A stretch of 62,653 nucleotides of DNA from an uncultured Verrucomicrobiae bacterium (GCA_943788245.1 CALSPN010000016.1:1-62653); one strand, 5' to 3'. Positions 48,970-59,631 are shown, numbered from the stretch's first letter. The notes: generated by a model from the letters alone, not told the origin. Numbers and translations are program-made.

Positions 48970-50421
48970 TCATCTGGGATCCGATCTGGCAACTTCAGGG
49001 TGATCGACAACGACTTTTTGCGCTTGTTCGGAAGTTCCTACGGAACTCCCAGAGGCGTTTATTTGGGTTACTACATTACGAAAAACTTCTCCCCGTTCTT
49101 CAAAATTCCGGAACATGTCCAGACTGGAACAAGCGGGCGACAACAAAACAACGTCTGAGGGTAAGGCTTTACTGGCTACTAAGCCTACAGCTTCTACCAA
49201 ATCATCACAAAGCTGACAAGGCGCAAATAAACTCCAGGCAGCTCTCAGTCTTTCACGAGATTTCCCGATCAAAAAAGCTCCTTTAACTTTTTGAGAAATG
49301 ATAGGGCCCAGGTCGTGGTATTGGAGTCCTTTGTCATCCCCACCCGCAATGAGCCAGACATTGGGCTCGCCAGGCTTGGCCCCTGATATTCCTCTCAGCG
49401 CTTGAACCGTTGCGTGTGGATTCGTGGCTTTGGAATCGTTGATGTAACGAACACCTCCAATATCCATGACACACTCTCCTCGATGGGCTGGAGCCTTGAA
49501 TGCTTGAATAGCCTGCTTCATGGCATCCAGAGGAATACGCAATGTGCGTCCAACCAGAAGTGCAGCCATGATATTTTCAGCGTTATGCGGCCCGGAAAGT
49601 TCACAATCAGCCATATTGAGCAATGGACCAGACCAGCCTTTAATTTGACTGATCACCAATCCGCGGTCCAAAAAAACATCAGCTCGGCGATTTTCAGCAC
49701 TGAACGTCACCATTTTCCCGGGGATTCGCACATCGAGACTTCTTAATTTTGCCATGGCTTCACTCTGAATAATGCCCCAATCATGGCTTTGCTGGTTCTG
49801 AAATAAACGCGATTTGATTCTGCAATAATCATCAAAGGAGCTGTAGCGATCCTGATGATCTGGGGCGAGGTTGAGAAGAATCCCAATGGAAGGCCGGAAG
49901 AACTGGGTGGTTTCTAATTGAAAGGAACTGACTTCAAGCGTCAGAAAGTCCAAGGCTTTTGTCTGATCAAGGATCGAACAAAGTGGCACGCCGATATCGC
50001 CTCCGAGCATTGTCTTTCTTTGCCCGGATTCAAGAACAGCGCTGACGAGCTGAGACGTCGTTGTTTTCCCATTGGTACCGGTGATACCAATATTCAGGCA
50101 ATCGGCGGCTTGATATCCCAATTCCAACTCCCCAATACATGGAATATTTCTTTCCTTAAGTTCCAGTGCCGCGGAGGCATTCATCGCGACACCTGGACTC
50201 AAGACGGCAAGGTCAAAGGGTTCAATGGGCAAATTTTTCTGCCCTAACGTGACGCTAATTCCTCTGGCTTCCAAGCCTTTGGCTGTTTCAAGCAATCCTG
50301 CATCCGAGTTGGAATCAATGGCCCAGAGCTTCGCTCCTTGTTCGGCAAGGTATTGCAGGGCAGCTAGACCGCTTTTACCAAGTCCAACGATGATTACTTT
50401 TTTATTCTTCCAGTGAGCCAT
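48970..50421 (-). CDS. murD: UDP-N-acetylmuramoylalanine--D-glutamate ligase
   Basis: A 483-residue Mur ligase adding D-Glu. The ATP loop is GITGTNGKTTTSQL (about residue 110), EVSSFQLE follows, and YINDSKATNPHATVQAL is the MurD signature. About 25 residues of extra tail follow the conserved end. Confidence 0.95.
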   Translation of the reverse strand: MAHWKNKKVIIVGLGKSGLAALQYLAEQGAKLWAIDSNSDAGLLETAKGLEARGISVTLGQKNLPIEPFDLAVLSPGVAMNASAALELKERNIPCIGELELGYQAADCLNIGITGTNGKTTTSQLVSAVLESGQRKTMLGGDIGVPLCSILDQTKALDFLTLEVSSFQLETTQFFRPSIGILLNLAPDHQDRYSSFDDYCRIKSRLFQNQQSHDWGIIQSEAMAKLRSLDVRIPGKMVTFSAENRRADVFLDRGLVISQIKGWSGPLLNMADCELSGPHNAENIMAALLVGRTLRIPLDAMKQAIQAFKAPAHRGECVMDIGGVRYINDSKATNPHATVQALRGISGAKPGEPNVWLIAGGDDKGLQYHDLGPIISQKVKGAFLIGKSRERLRAAWSLFAPCQLCDDLVEAVGLVASKALPSDVVLLSPACSSLDMFRNFEERGEVFRNVVTQINASGSSVGTSEQAQKVVVDHPEVARSDPR

Positions 50422-50449
50422 GTCTATCTAGATTTTATGAGGGAAATTT

Positions 50450-51595
50450 TCAGCGAATCTTAAGGGTCAGTAGGGCAAGACCAGCGAAGAGCCCTGTCAA
50501 AATATAAAAACGTGTCACTACCTGAGTCTCTTTCCAGCCCAGCTGCTCAAAATGATGATGAATGGGCGCTCGCAGGAAGATGCGTTTCCCTACTCCTGTT
50601 TTGCGCTTGTGATATTTGAAATAACTCACCTGCAACATGACTGAAAGCGCCTCAGCTACAAAAACGCCTCCTGCAATGACCAATATGAGCGGCTGATGTA
50701 TCAGAACGGCCATGATTCCCAAGGCACCCCCCAAGGCCAATGATCCGGTATCCCCCATGAACACCTGAGCAGGATGGCAATTATACCAGAGAAATCCAAC
50801 GGATGCTCCCAACATGGCAGCACAAAACACCGTTAATTCGGAAGCACCGGTAACGTAAGGAACTTGCAGATAAGTAGCCCATTTGATGTTGCCAGCAATG
50901 TAAGTCAGAGCCACAAAGACACTGGTCACAATAATCGTACAACCAATGGCCAGCCCATCCAGTCCGTCTGTGAGATTTACCGCATTCGAACTACCCATGA
51001 TCGCTGTCAACACCAGCCCGAAACCAATCAAAGCGGCTCCTTCAAGAATCGGAGCCTTGAAAAAGGGAACCATAATGTCTTCCACAAGTGGTCGGGTTTC
51101 AGGAACGATCCAAAGGTAACCGGCAACAGAGCATCCCAATGCCAGTTGAACCCACAATTTCACCTTGGATTTGACACCCTCTCCATCCTGCTTGGTCACT
51201 TTAAGGTAATCATCATAAAAGCCCAGTGCTGACAAAACGATCAGTGAAAGGAGACACAATAATATCAGAGGATTTAACTGAGCCCAAAGAATGACTGCCA
51301 AATCCATCGACAGCACAATCAGGACTCCTCCCATCGTTGGAGTCCCTCTTTTGTCGGTAACCCTTACTGTTCCACCAGCCTGTTCCGATTTATCCGCATA
51401 ATACTGACGAAACTTTAAGTCTTTCAGCCACCGAATCACCATTGGGCCAAACACCCAGCTGAAGATGAGAGCCGTCATTGCAGCCCCGATACTCCGCACG
51501 GAGATGTAACGAAACACACGCAAGGGAGATAAACTATCTTCCCAGGCGGTTCCGGCTGCCCATTCCAGGATGAATTCATGGAGGTAGTAAATCAA
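50450..51595 (-). CDS. mraY: Phospho-N-acetylmuramoyl-pentapeptide-transferase
   Basis: A 381-residue polytopic enzyme making lipid I. DKRGTPTMGGVLI, SALGFYDDYLK, NAVNLTDGLDGLAIG, VFMGDTGSLALGGALG and APIHHHFEQLGW are all present. Start is TTG 51595 (TTGA overlap with murF). Confidence 0.96.
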   Translation of the reverse strand: MIYYLHEFILEWAAGTAWEDSLSPLRVFRYISVRSIGAAMTALIFSWVFGPMVIRWLKDLKFRQYYADKSEQAGGTVRVTDKRGTPTMGGVLIVLSMDLAVILWAQLNPLILLCLLSLIVLSALGFYDDYLKVTKQDGEGVKSKVKLWVQLALGCSVAGYLWIVPETRPLVEDIMVPFFKAPILEGAALIGFGLVLTAIMGSSNAVNLTDGLDGLAIGCTIIVTSVFVALTYIAGNIKWATYLQVPYVTGASELTVFCAAMLGASVGFLWYNCHPAQVFMGDTGSLALGGALGIMAVLIHQPLILVIAGGVFVAEALSVMLQVSYFKYHKRKTGVGKRIFLRAPIHHHFEQLGWKETQVVTRFYILTGLFAGLALLTLKIR

Positions 51596-53085
51596 AGGGA
51601 AAAACCTCCTGTTATTGCAGCCAGACAGGCTGATGAAGGGACTGATCGTTTTTTCTTTCCTCGATGTGTGGCATCATCGAAGAGCGTTTTGTCCGCGGCA
51701 TTGAAGTCTGCTTGCAATTGCTCAACCAATTGCTCCAATTTTGCTCCACGGGAGGCTTTGAATAGTAGTTGGTCCCCCTTGCAAATCTGCGGTCTTAATT
51801 CACGCGCGGCTTCTTCATTTGAATGAAAATATATGCACTGAGCATGACCTTCCTTTTGGGCTCTGAGAACCCACTCGTCTACCCCATCACCTATACCAAC
51901 AATCACATCAAAGCCAAAGCTCACAGCTTTCGAGGCCAAACGATGATACACTTCTTTCACGTGTTCTCCCAATTCATTCAGTTGCCCCAGAACCATGAAT
52001 GTTCGGCCTTTCTTTTTGCCCAGGGCTGAGAATGTTTCCATCGATGCCATGACCGATTCTTCGTTGGCGTTGTAGGCATCATTCCAAAGGGTGGCAACGG
52101 GAGTTCGCAACATTTCCATTCGCATGTCAGGCATTTCTGCCCGAGACAAACCTTGCACAATTCGGTCATATGACAGGCCTAATTCGAATGCTGCTGCAAA
52201 GGCCAAACCGGCGTTGACTGCTTGATGCCTGCCAGACACCGGAATTTGAAATAATGTATCGACGCCAAATTTTTGATGCTTGATACGACAAGTAGTACTA
52301 CTTTCTGAGATGCGACAATCCGACAAATGCCATTGGGATGATTCACAGAATCCCACGGAGACCAACCTTGCACGTGTGCGTTCTGCCAATGAAGAGTACC
52401 AAGGAGAATCTGAATCCAGGAACAGGACTCCATTCTCAGGCAAGGCTTCAGCTAGAGAACCCTTTTCTTGAGCAATTCCTTCCACTGTTCCGAAATGGCC
52501 GATGTGACTTCCTCCCACTGAAGTAATGATTCCGTGAGTCGGCCGTACCATTGCGGACAAATGAGCGATTTCACCAGGGTGATTGGTGCCAATTTCCAGA
52601 ATGGCAGCCTGATGTTCAAAGGCCATATCCAACAAAGTCAAAGGAACACCCACATCATTATTGAAACTCGCAGGGCTGGATATAACGGATAACTCACTGG
52701 ACAAAGCACCTTTGAGCAGAGCCTTGGTGGATGTTTTGCCATTAGAACCGGTGATCCCGATCACAGGATATTCAAACTGGTTGCGATACCAATGAGCCAA
52801 GCGTCCCATCGCTTTTCTGACGTCTGGCACGTCGATCATGGGAAATTCAGGCAACCCCTTGGGTAGCCGAGACTGGGTGATTATCGCTCCCGATAAACGG
52901 GCAGCGATCTCAGGTGTCAGGAACTGGTGCGCATCAAATCGATCCCCTTGCAAAGCCAGAAACAATGTTCCTTCCTTGATTTCCCTTGAATCGGTTTGGA
53001 CGGAATGAACCGCTTGATTCGCATCTCCATGACAGAGCATGCCACCACAAGCCCTGGCCACCTCTTCCAAAGTAAGTGTGCGCAC
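51592..53085 (-). CDS. murF: UDP-N-acetylmuramoyl-tripeptide--D-alanyl-D-alanine ligase
   Basis: A 497-residue Mur ligase adding D-Ala-D-Ala. GITGSNGKTSTKALL is the ATP loop (about residue 110), DSREIKEGTLFLALQG the N-terminal substrate motif, and LWNDAYNANEESVMASM the MurF-specific region. GTG start immediately after the murE stop. About 30 residues of basic tail (HRGKKKRS) follow the normal end. Confidence 0.95.
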   Translation of the reverse strand: MRTLTLEEVARACGGMLCHGDANQAVHSVQTDSREIKEGTLFLALQGDRFDAHQFLTPEIAARLSGAIITQSRLPKGLPEFPMIDVPDVRKAMGRLAHWYRNQFEYPVIGITGSNGKTSTKALLKGALSSELSVISSPASFNNDVGVPLTLLDMAFEHQAAILEIGTNHPGEIAHLSAMVRPTHGIITSVGGSHIGHFGTVEGIAQEKGSLAEALPENGVLFLDSDSPWYSSLAERTRARLVSVGFCESSQWHLSDCRISESSTTCRIKHQKFGVDTLFQIPVSGRHQAVNAGLAFAAAFELGLSYDRIVQGLSRAEMPDMRMEMLRTPVATLWNDAYNANEESVMASMETFSALGKKKGRTFMVLGQLNELGEHVKEVYHRLASKAVSFGFDVIVGIGDGVDEWVLRAQKEGHAQCIYFHSNEEAARELRPQICKGDQLLFKASRGAKLEQLVEQLQADFNAADKTLFDDATHRGKKKRSVPSSACLAAITGGFSL

Positions 53086-54627
53086 TTAACTTGCTCTCCT
53101 TTCCTCGATGGATTCAGGAGATCCGTAGCCCATCGCGTTCAAGGCTTCAACAGCCGTTTCTTTATCGTCAAATGGGACGACCGTGTGAGCGAATTCCTGA
53201 TACTTCTCGTGGCCTTTGCCTGCAATCACAACAATATCTCCTGCCCGGGCCTCCTTTAATGCCGTTTCGATCGCCTCACGCCGGTCAATCAAGACTTTGG
53301 CTCCATCTGATCGTATGGACAAATACCCCGTCTCGATATCATGTGCAATATGTTCAGGTGCTTCTTGACGAGGATTATCGCTTGTGATCCAAGTTGAATC
53401 AGCCCATTGGGCAGAGACCCGACCCATTTTATGCCTCTTACCTTCATCACGGCTTCCGCCACATCCAAAAACGCAGTGCAGTCGATGCTTGACCAAAGGT
53501 TTCATCGTCGTCAGAACGTGATAAAGGGAATCCTCTGTATGGGCATAATCAATGAAGAGCGAGAAGGGTTGACCACAATGCACGGGCTCCAGTCGACCTG
53601 GCACAGCCGGCATCGTTGACAGCGCTACCTTGAACGCTTCTGATTTCATCCCGAATTCAAGGGCAATTGCAGCTGAGGCCTGAATATTGGAAATATTGTG
53701 TCGTCCGATCAATGGCACCAGACAGGTTGTTGGATCATTGAAAATTCCTCGCAGTGCAAACCGGGTGTATCCGGATGCAAGATCCAGATCGCTCGCGAGG
53801 ATATCGGGGTGAAACGCAGACTCAAGACCAAAGGTGCAGACACGACGTCCCTGAAGCGCCACCTGAAGCCTCCTTCCATAAGCATCGTCTACGTTGATAA
53901 CCCTTAGAGCCGAGGAAGCAACTCCAGCAGTTCCATCCATGAGCATACGTTTTGTCTCAAAATAGCTCTCCAGAGCCGGATAGTGATCAAGGTGGTCTCT
54001 GGTCAGGTTGGTAAAAACCATGATACGGAAAGGGATGCCGTTCACGCGCTTTTGCTCAATAGCGTGTGAACTGACCTCCATCACGCATGCACAACATCCC
54101 GCCCTTGTCATCTCATGGAGCAAACGCTGGAGTTCAATCGCATCAGGAGTCGTACGTTGAGCTGGAATTTGCCGTGATCCAATCTCGTAACGGATCGTTC
54201 CAATCATGCCGACTTTTCGCCCCATCGAGCGCAATAAATGACAAGTCATGAATGCAACCGAAGTCTTTCCATTGCTACCCGTGATGCCAACCATATCCAA
54301 TTTGCGGGCAGGATAGTCGTAGAACCATGCTGCAATCAAAGACAGCGCATCGCGGGCATCATCAACCAGAATGAATGGAACTTTGTGGATCCATTCTTCG
54401 ACAATGGATTCTTCTCGATCCACCACAATAACAACAGCACCTCGATCTAGAGCCGATAAGATAAAGTCATTTCCATCATGATGACTGCCTGATAGCGCTA
54501 TGAAGAGCGACCCCGGCACCACTGTTTTTGAGTTCTGCGTTATACTGTTGATGGCTTCGACAGGACAACCACGCACTTCCTCATGAGGCAAAACCGCAAG
54601 TAGGGATTCCAGAACTTTAACCATCAT
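53086..54627 (-). CDS. murE: UDP-N-acetylmuramoyl-tripeptide synthetase (meso-DAP-adding type)
   Basis: The chosen ATG at 54627 has an AAGGA box about four bases upstream, so it is preferred to an in-frame start at 54666. The protein is 513 residues. GITGSNGKTSVAF (about 115) is the ATP loop, TTPDAIELQRLL the substrate loop, and SDNPRQE (about 417) is the DNPR type that selects meso-diaminopimelate in most bacteria. Stop abuts the murF GTG. Confidence 0.95.
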   Translation of the reverse strand: MMVKVLESLLAVLPHEEVRGCPVEAINSITQNSKTVVPGSLFIALSGSHHDGNDFILSALDRGAVVIVVDREESIVEEWIHKVPFILVDDARDALSLIAAWFYDYPARKLDMVGITGSNGKTSVAFMTCHLLRSMGRKVGMIGTIRYEIGSRQIPAQRTTPDAIELQRLLHEMTRAGCCACVMEVSSHAIEQKRVNGIPFRIMVFTNLTRDHLDHYPALESYFETKRMLMDGTAGVASSALRVINVDDAYGRRLQVALQGRRVCTFGLESAFHPDILASDLDLASGYTRFALRGIFNDPTTCLVPLIGRHNISNIQASAAIALEFGMKSEAFKVALSTMPAVPGRLEPVHCGQPFSLFIDYAHTEDSLYHVLTTMKPLVKHRLHCVFGCGGSRDEGKRHKMGRVSAQWADSTWITSDNPRQEAPEHIAHDIETGYLSIRSDGAKVLIDRREAIETALKEARAGDIVVIAGKGHEKYQEFAHTVVPFDDKETAVEALNAMGYGSPESIEERRAS

Positions 54628-54637
54628 TTTGTCCTTC

Positions 54638-56581
54638 TCAGTCTGCCTTGTAAGGGGTGGGCGCAATCTGCGTCTGAACGATCAGGTCTTCAGGCATTTC
54701 CTCGGCTGGCAAATACCATTCACTTGGCTTCAGATTGAGATAGTTGGCCGCACGTTTTGCAATTGCCTTGAAAACAGGGGCTGAGTGGATCCCTCCATAG
54801 CCCAGCCCTTCGGGTTCGTTGAAAAGAACTGAAATACAGATTTCAGGGGATTCAGCAGGCAAGAACCCGACAAAAGAAGCAAGGTGCTTGCTGTGGGTGT
54901 ATCTCCCATCAACAATCTTGCGAGCCGTTCCGGTTTTACCTGCAACCGTATAGTCATCCAATTTAGCACGACGAGCTGTTCCTTTATTCCCCACCACCTG
55001 CGTCATTGCCTTTATGATGTCTCGAGTAGATTTGTTTGTCATGACCTGATGCACCATGTGAGGATCATAATGAGACATCACCTTTCCATCTGGATATTCG
55101 ATACGATCAATGATCATCGGTTGCATCAACCGCCCCCCGTTGGCAATCGCAGCCATGGCCATAGTGATTTGGAGAGGTGTGACTGAAATAGTGTAACCGA
55201 TGGCAACACGTGACATGGTGACATCACGCCAATCATCGACATGATGCACTTTACCCGCGAGTTCACCTGGCAATTGAACGCCTGTTTTCTGCCCGAAACC
55301 GAAGCCCTTTATGTATTGAAAGAATCGTTCTTGCCCGACTTTCCTGATGATTTTGTAGGTTCCTATGTTAGACGATTTGGCAAACACCTCCATCACCGAT
55401 AAATTACCATAGCCATGGTCATCGCTTAATCTCCATTTACCATTTGAATAACGTCCGTGGTTACAATGAATGATATCATTCAATCGAGAAGTCCCTTCAC
55501 TGAGCGCAGAGGAGATCGAGACTATCTTGAAGGTACTTCCGGGTTCGAATTGGTCCATGATAGCCCGGTTTTTACCTGCACCATTGTTAGAAGTAGCGGT
55601 GGCTGGCTGGTTTGGATTGTAAGTCGGGTAGCTGGCCATCGCCAGGATTTCACCCGTTTGGGGCCTCACCATGATGACAGTTGCGCTTTTTGGATTGGAG
55701 GTTGTTACACCTTTCTTGAGCTCTTCCTCAACAATGGATTGCAACCCGGAATCAAGGGTGAGAACCACATTCAGTCCAGAGCGCGGGGCAATGTCGAGGT
55801 GACGGTATTCGCGCAACTCACCGATTTCGGGAGCAAGTTCTGTTTGCCGCCAGCCGATCACCCCGCTCAGATAATCATCACATGTTTTTTCAATGCCATC
55901 GATGCCGCGGGTTAGAAAAACCGTATGGCCATTAGATATTTGTTCGCGCGATTGAGTGAACCCAACTGCGTGAGCTGCCAGGGTTCCGTTAGGATAAATC
56001 CGTTTAAAATCTTCGACTGGCTCCACGAAGATGCCGTATCGCCGCATTTGGTTGAGGAAAGAAATTTCTGATCGAGGCAATGCCTCTTCTGATTCCACAA
56101 AAGTATAATTGGCAAGGTGATCTCTGAGTCCATTAAATTCCTGATTGCTCACTTTAATCTTCAAGCGAACATGTGGGTCCAGGACTTCTTTCCCTTTATG
56201 AGTTACATAATTCAGCTTGAGTCGCTGTCGAATCCGCTCCTCACTCACATCCAGATATTCGGAAATGGCTTTGGCCATCTTGCCGTTGTATCGGTCAATG
56301 AAGGCAAGATTGGCGCACAAGATCCTCACCCGCTGATTGGTGGCCAGCAAGACACCTTGCCGATCAAGAATTTTACCTCTTTCTGTTTCTTGCAGGTAAG
56401 TGCGATGCGTCTTTTGCTGCGCTTTCGAAAGCAATTCCTTGTGCTGAAAGACCTGCAGATAAATCAATTTGCCAATCACTAAACAGAAACCAAGCGCCAA
56501 GAATCCAGCGAATGTCAACATCCGCTGGAGCTGTAGTGACTGCACAGGCAACACATCGAGGGGCTTTTTGGAGGGATTCAT
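54638..56581 (-). CDS. ftsI: Septal peptidoglycan transpeptidase FtsI (class B PBP)
   Basis: A 647-residue protein: N-terminal transmembrane segment (about 20-42), pedestal domain with RGKILDRQGVLLATN, and transpeptidase domain with FEPGSTFK (active Ser near 349), SSN (about 402) and AGKTGTARK (about 548). No extra PASTA domain was seen. The start overlaps the ftsL-like stop (ATGA). Confidence 0.95.
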   Translation of the reverse strand: MNPSKKPLDVLPVQSLQLQRMLTFAGFLALGFCLVIGKLIYLQVFQHKELLSKAQQKTHRTYLQETERGKILDRQGVLLATNQRVRILCANLAFIDRYNGKMAKAISEYLDVSEERIRQRLKLNYVTHKGKEVLDPHVRLKIKVSNQEFNGLRDHLANYTFVESEEALPRSEISFLNQMRRYGIFVEPVEDFKRIYPNGTLAAHAVGFTQSREQISNGHTVFLTRGIDGIEKTCDDYLSGVIGWRQTELAPEIGELREYRHLDIAPRSGLNVVLTLDSGLQSIVEEELKKGVTTSNPKSATVIMVRPQTGEILAMASYPTYNPNQPATATSNNGAGKNRAIMDQFEPGSTFKIVSISSALSEGTSRLNDIIHCNHGRYSNGKWRLSDDHGYGNLSVMEVFAKSSNIGTYKIIRKVGQERFFQYIKGFGFGQKTGVQLPGELAGKVHHVDDWRDVTMSRVAIGYTISVTPLQITMAMAAIANGGRLMQPMIIDRIEYPDGKVMSHYDPHMVHQVMTNKSTRDIIKAMTQVVGNKGTARRAKLDDYTVAGKTGTARKIVDGRYTHSKHLASFVGFLPAESPEICISVLFNEPEGLGYGGIHSAPVFKAIAKRAANYLNLKPSEWYLPAEEMPEDLIVQTQIAPTPYKAD

Positions 56582-56997
56582 GGTAGATACCTCCGGTTAA
56601 ACCGATTGTAAGACACTCGGCTTAAAGAGTAGGTGGAGCTGTCGGATGACATTTTTTTTGGAGACGGATTGGCTACCAATCTCGAGTCTGGAAGAGGCAG
56701 ACTAAGTATATCCTCGGGTTTGGGGGCCACTAGATCAAGCTCACGTCGTCGAACCTCCTGTTCGAGGTATTGCGGAGAGGTTAAGGCAACGAATTCTTCC
56801 TGCTTCAACTGATTGGAGCGCTTGAGAGAGCGTAGCTCACGCTCGAGTGTTCTGACTTGTTCGGCCTTATGATGCAAGGATTCTTTCTGGTGCAGGAATC
56901 CGACGCAGGATGCGCCAAATATAAGGCAGGCGGCTGCGCATCGGACGAGCCATCCGGTACTGATAACAGCCTCTGTGTGACGATGATAAGTATTCAT
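56578..56997 (-). CDS. FtsL-like small bitopic division protein
   Basis: A 139-residue protein in the position of ftsL, between rsmH and ftsI. One transmembrane segment (about 17-35), then a heptad-like coiled coil (about 40-75) and a short tail. Sequence is too short and variable for a motif call; position and topology support FtsL. Confidence 0.72.
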   Translation of the reverse strand: MNTYHRHTEAVISTGWLVRCAAACLIFGASCVGFLHQKESLHHKAEQVRTLERELRSLKRSNQLKQEEFVALTSPQYLEQEVRRRELDLVAPKPEDILSLPLPDSRLVANPSPKKMSSDSSTYSLSRVSYNRFNRRYLP

Positions 56998-57095
56998 ACA
57001 AACTAAACGACTTCATGGTTTACAACAAAAATAAGTCCCCTTTCATGGGGCGAAACCGGATTCCTCGTCCGATTCGATTTTACGACAATTCAGGA

Positions 57096-58103
57096 TCAAG
57101 AAGGATTGGTTTTCCTCGAGCCAACAAACTGCTTTTGCCAATCCATTTCTTCCCCCAAAGGCAAATTTTTTAATTTTACGATCGTTCTTAACTGCGCACT
57201 GCGTGCCCTCGGATTCCTTCGAATTTCTTCCTCCGATGGCTTGATTGCTTTTCTGGGAGACCATTTTGCCACAGCCTCCCTGGGTTTCCTCAATGCCGGT
57301 GTGTCCATCGCGTCACCGGGCGTATAATCTCTGGACCAATGGTTTCCAAACTGCTTGACCATTCTTGCCTCAAGCGAGTGAAAGGAAATAGTGACCAATC
57401 GTCCCCCCTCCTTAAGCACTTTCCATGCTGCAACAAGCCCCTGTGATAACTGTTGCAGCTCATCATTGACCTGCAATCTCAGCGCTTGAAAAACCTTGGT
57501 AGCAGGGGTGTTTTTTATCGCCGCGTCTACCTAGCAATTTTTCAATACATGCGGCCAATTCCAGAGTTGTTTCGAAAGGCTTCACCAACCTTGCCTCCAC
57601 AATTGCCCGCGCAATACGTCGAGACCTGGATTCTTCGCCAAATTCGTAAAAAAATACGAATCAACGCATCCTCACTCCCAGGCGTTAACAATGTCGGCAG
57701 CCGTTTCCTCTTCATCCGCTCCCATGCGCATGTCCAGCTTACCTTCTTTCAAAAAACTAAATCCCCTGTGCCCCCAATCCACTTGAGGAGAACTTATCCC
57801 CAGATCCATCAGTATTCCGTCGCAAGCATCTTCTCCCAGCCAACTGGCGACGTCTGAAAACCTGCTCCGTCTGATCTCAAACCTTCCCGTGTAAGGCTTG
57901 AGGCGCTCTTGCGCAAAATCGATCGCGTCACTATCCCTATCAACCGCATAAAGCCTTCCGTCAGGACTGCTTCTTTCCAGAATTTGTATTGAATGACCAG
58001 CGCCCCCCAGGGTCATATCCAGATAAACGCCGCTTGCCTTCGGGTCGATGGCTAGCATCGTCTCTTCCGGCAACACCGAAGTGTGATGAAATACCCGATC
58101 CAT
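57096..58103 (-). CDS. rsmH: 16S rRNA (cytosine1402-N4)-methyltransferase (frame broken as sequenced)
   Basis: The pieces make a protein of about 335 residues. N-terminal half: HTSVLPEETMLAI, DMTLGGAGHSIQILE, GILMDLGISSPQVDWGHRGF and LDMRMG. C-terminal half: TKVFQALRLQVNDEL and LVTISFHSLEARMVKQF. The link is broken by extra bases: G/C near 57677, A7 at 57648-57654 and GGGG at 57505-57508 (plus-strand). Dropping one at each gives one continuous conserved frame, so errors are likely. Confidence 0.88.
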
Positions 58104-58115
58104 ACATCAGGTCAC

Positions 58116-58457
58116 TCAACCTTTCCTTAGCCAGCTTGAAACCGCCTGCGCCACTCTTCTCAGGAATGAGGGTTGGCGATCAGGTAATTCATGGCCCACC
58201 TCGGCCACAGGCTCCTTGAATTCAATGGGGATTTCAAAACGACTGTCCGGCCCTTCCGCACTCCCGATGGGAATTATTTTCTCGAACAGATCCTGCTGAT
58301 ATCCATTGGAAGTTTCTCGAGAGAACGCGCTCTCACCCTTGTGAGCGCGTTTGAATACCCCATGCCTGGACTGCCCCTGAACAGGGGCCTGGCCTGAAGA
58401 AATAGCAATCTCCCGGTGTGCGCCGAAAGATTGCTGTTCTTTGTGGGTTTTGTTCAT
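58116..58457 (-). CDS. Small unknown protein, mraZ-rsmH interval (ORF 2)
   Basis: A 113-residue ORF with a basic, amphipathic C-terminus (SFLRRVAQAVSSWLRKG). It starts in ATGA overlap with the preceding ORF and ends 12 bases before rsmH. No family recognised. With base errors common here, ORFs 1 and 2 could be one protein of about 170-180 residues. Confidence 0.45.
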   Translation of the reverse strand: MNKTHKEQQSFGAHREIAISSGQAPVQGQSRHGVFKRAHKGESAFSRETSNGYQQDLFEKIIPIGSAEGPDSRFEIPIEFKEPVAEVGHELPDRQPSFLRRVAQAVSSWLRKG

Positions 58458-58666
58458 AGGGGCTTGGATTTAAAATCTGAGCATTGACTTTGGATCCGAA
58501 AACGATGTGGCGCCCTCCTTGGTGCCCCCTCTTCACGCGAAAATGCACCCATCTTACGCTGGTCAAAGCGTGGGATCATTCCTGGTTTGGAAGGTGCAAA
58601 TCGGCCATGTAGGTGGTTCATATCCTCAACCACTAGGCCAGTTGACATATATTTTTTCAGATTCAT
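58454..58666 (-). CDS. Small unknown protein, mraZ-rsmH interval (ORF 1)
   Basis: A 70-residue basic ORF 11 bases after mraZ. The stop overlaps the next start (ATGA), which favours coding. No motif recognised. Confidence 0.4.
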   Translation of the reverse strand: MNLKKYMSTGLVVEDMNHLHGRFAPSKPGMIPRFDQRKMGAFSREEGAPRRAPHRFRIQSQCSDFKSKPL

Positions 58667-58677
58667 CCTGATGTTGC

Positions 58678-59140
58678 TTAAAAAAGTTTAATAGCCTCAG
58701 AGTAAGCTTCGTCATCTTTAACGCTTACCCCTTGGTGATATACGTCGTGATTCCATATCTGGAACCGATCAAACATCCCAACAACGACTACTTTACTTCT
58801 GGGTTCCAATCCAGTGACCTTCATCAGGTTCACTGGCAACGTCAGTCTGCCCGTTCCATCCAACTCAACAACAGCTGCATCCTTGGAGAGTGAACGTCTC
58901 ACATTTTCAGCCTGCGGGTCCGAAAAGGGACGAGCATTCATTTTCCCTACCAAATCATTAAGGAGCGGCGGCAACATCCCGAGCACGCAAGGCGGCAAGG
59001 AAGTATCCGTCTGCCACTTTACCAAAGCAAATTGTGTGGCTCCTGCAGCCAAGCGCCACGAGTGAGAAATTTGAATTCTTCTCTTGGCATCTAGTCCTCG
59101 GTTCAGAAGAACCAAGAAAAATGGTCGATTCGGTGGACAC
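58678..59140 (-). CDS. mraZ: Transcriptional regulator MraZ (frame broken near start)
   Basis: A protein of about 153 residues. The SpoVT/AbrB-like core reads LDAKRRIQISHSWR and, later, VVELDGTGRLTLPVNLMKVTG; MraZ regulates its own dcw operon by binding repeats upstream. The GTG at 59140 begins MSTESTIFLG in one frame and LLNRGLDAKRR follows in another. Dropping one base near 59105-59113 joins them into the expected FxGxxxxxLDxKxR pattern. The TTG at 59145 gives a poorer N-terminus. Confidence 0.82.
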
Positions 59141-59631
59141 AACAAATCAAAATTACATCAGTAGTCACAAAGGACCACTATTTGGGCTAAGTCCACACAT
59201 AATGACCTAAACCAACACCGCGTCAACACAAAAAAAGCTCATTCAAGGTTGTTTCAAAAAAGGTCGAGTAAGGTTGTTTTGCCAATTAAAGCAATGATAG
59301 GTCAGAAAACTAAAATACTTTATCGATAACTTAAAAATCATTTACGGGTAGATTCATCGAAGTTTAAAGCAAGTTTTGCTCAGTTTTTTACAGCGGTCGA
59401 CCGCATTTTGAAACCCCACAAGTTGACACCCTGAGTTGTGAGATGCATCAGAGGATTGACCGCCTCCTGTTCTGAATTGCCTTTTTGTTCCCAGCTACCC
59501 ATTTAAAAGCTTTCATATTGCAGAATAAAAATGAGGCCTTGAATTTTTGCTAATTGGTACAGGCAGCAATTTAACATAAATTTGCTTTTTTACAATGGAT
59601 GCGGTTTGATCCGGTCCACTGATTTATTAAT
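59141..59631. promoter_or_regulatory. AT-rich divergent promoter region between mraZ and queA
   Basis: About 490 bases, AT-rich, no gene seen. It must contain the dcw promoter and the queA promoter. On the minus strand two short GTGG units lie about 20 bases apart at 59170-59200, which could belong to an MraZ site, but this may be chance. Confidence 0.4.
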
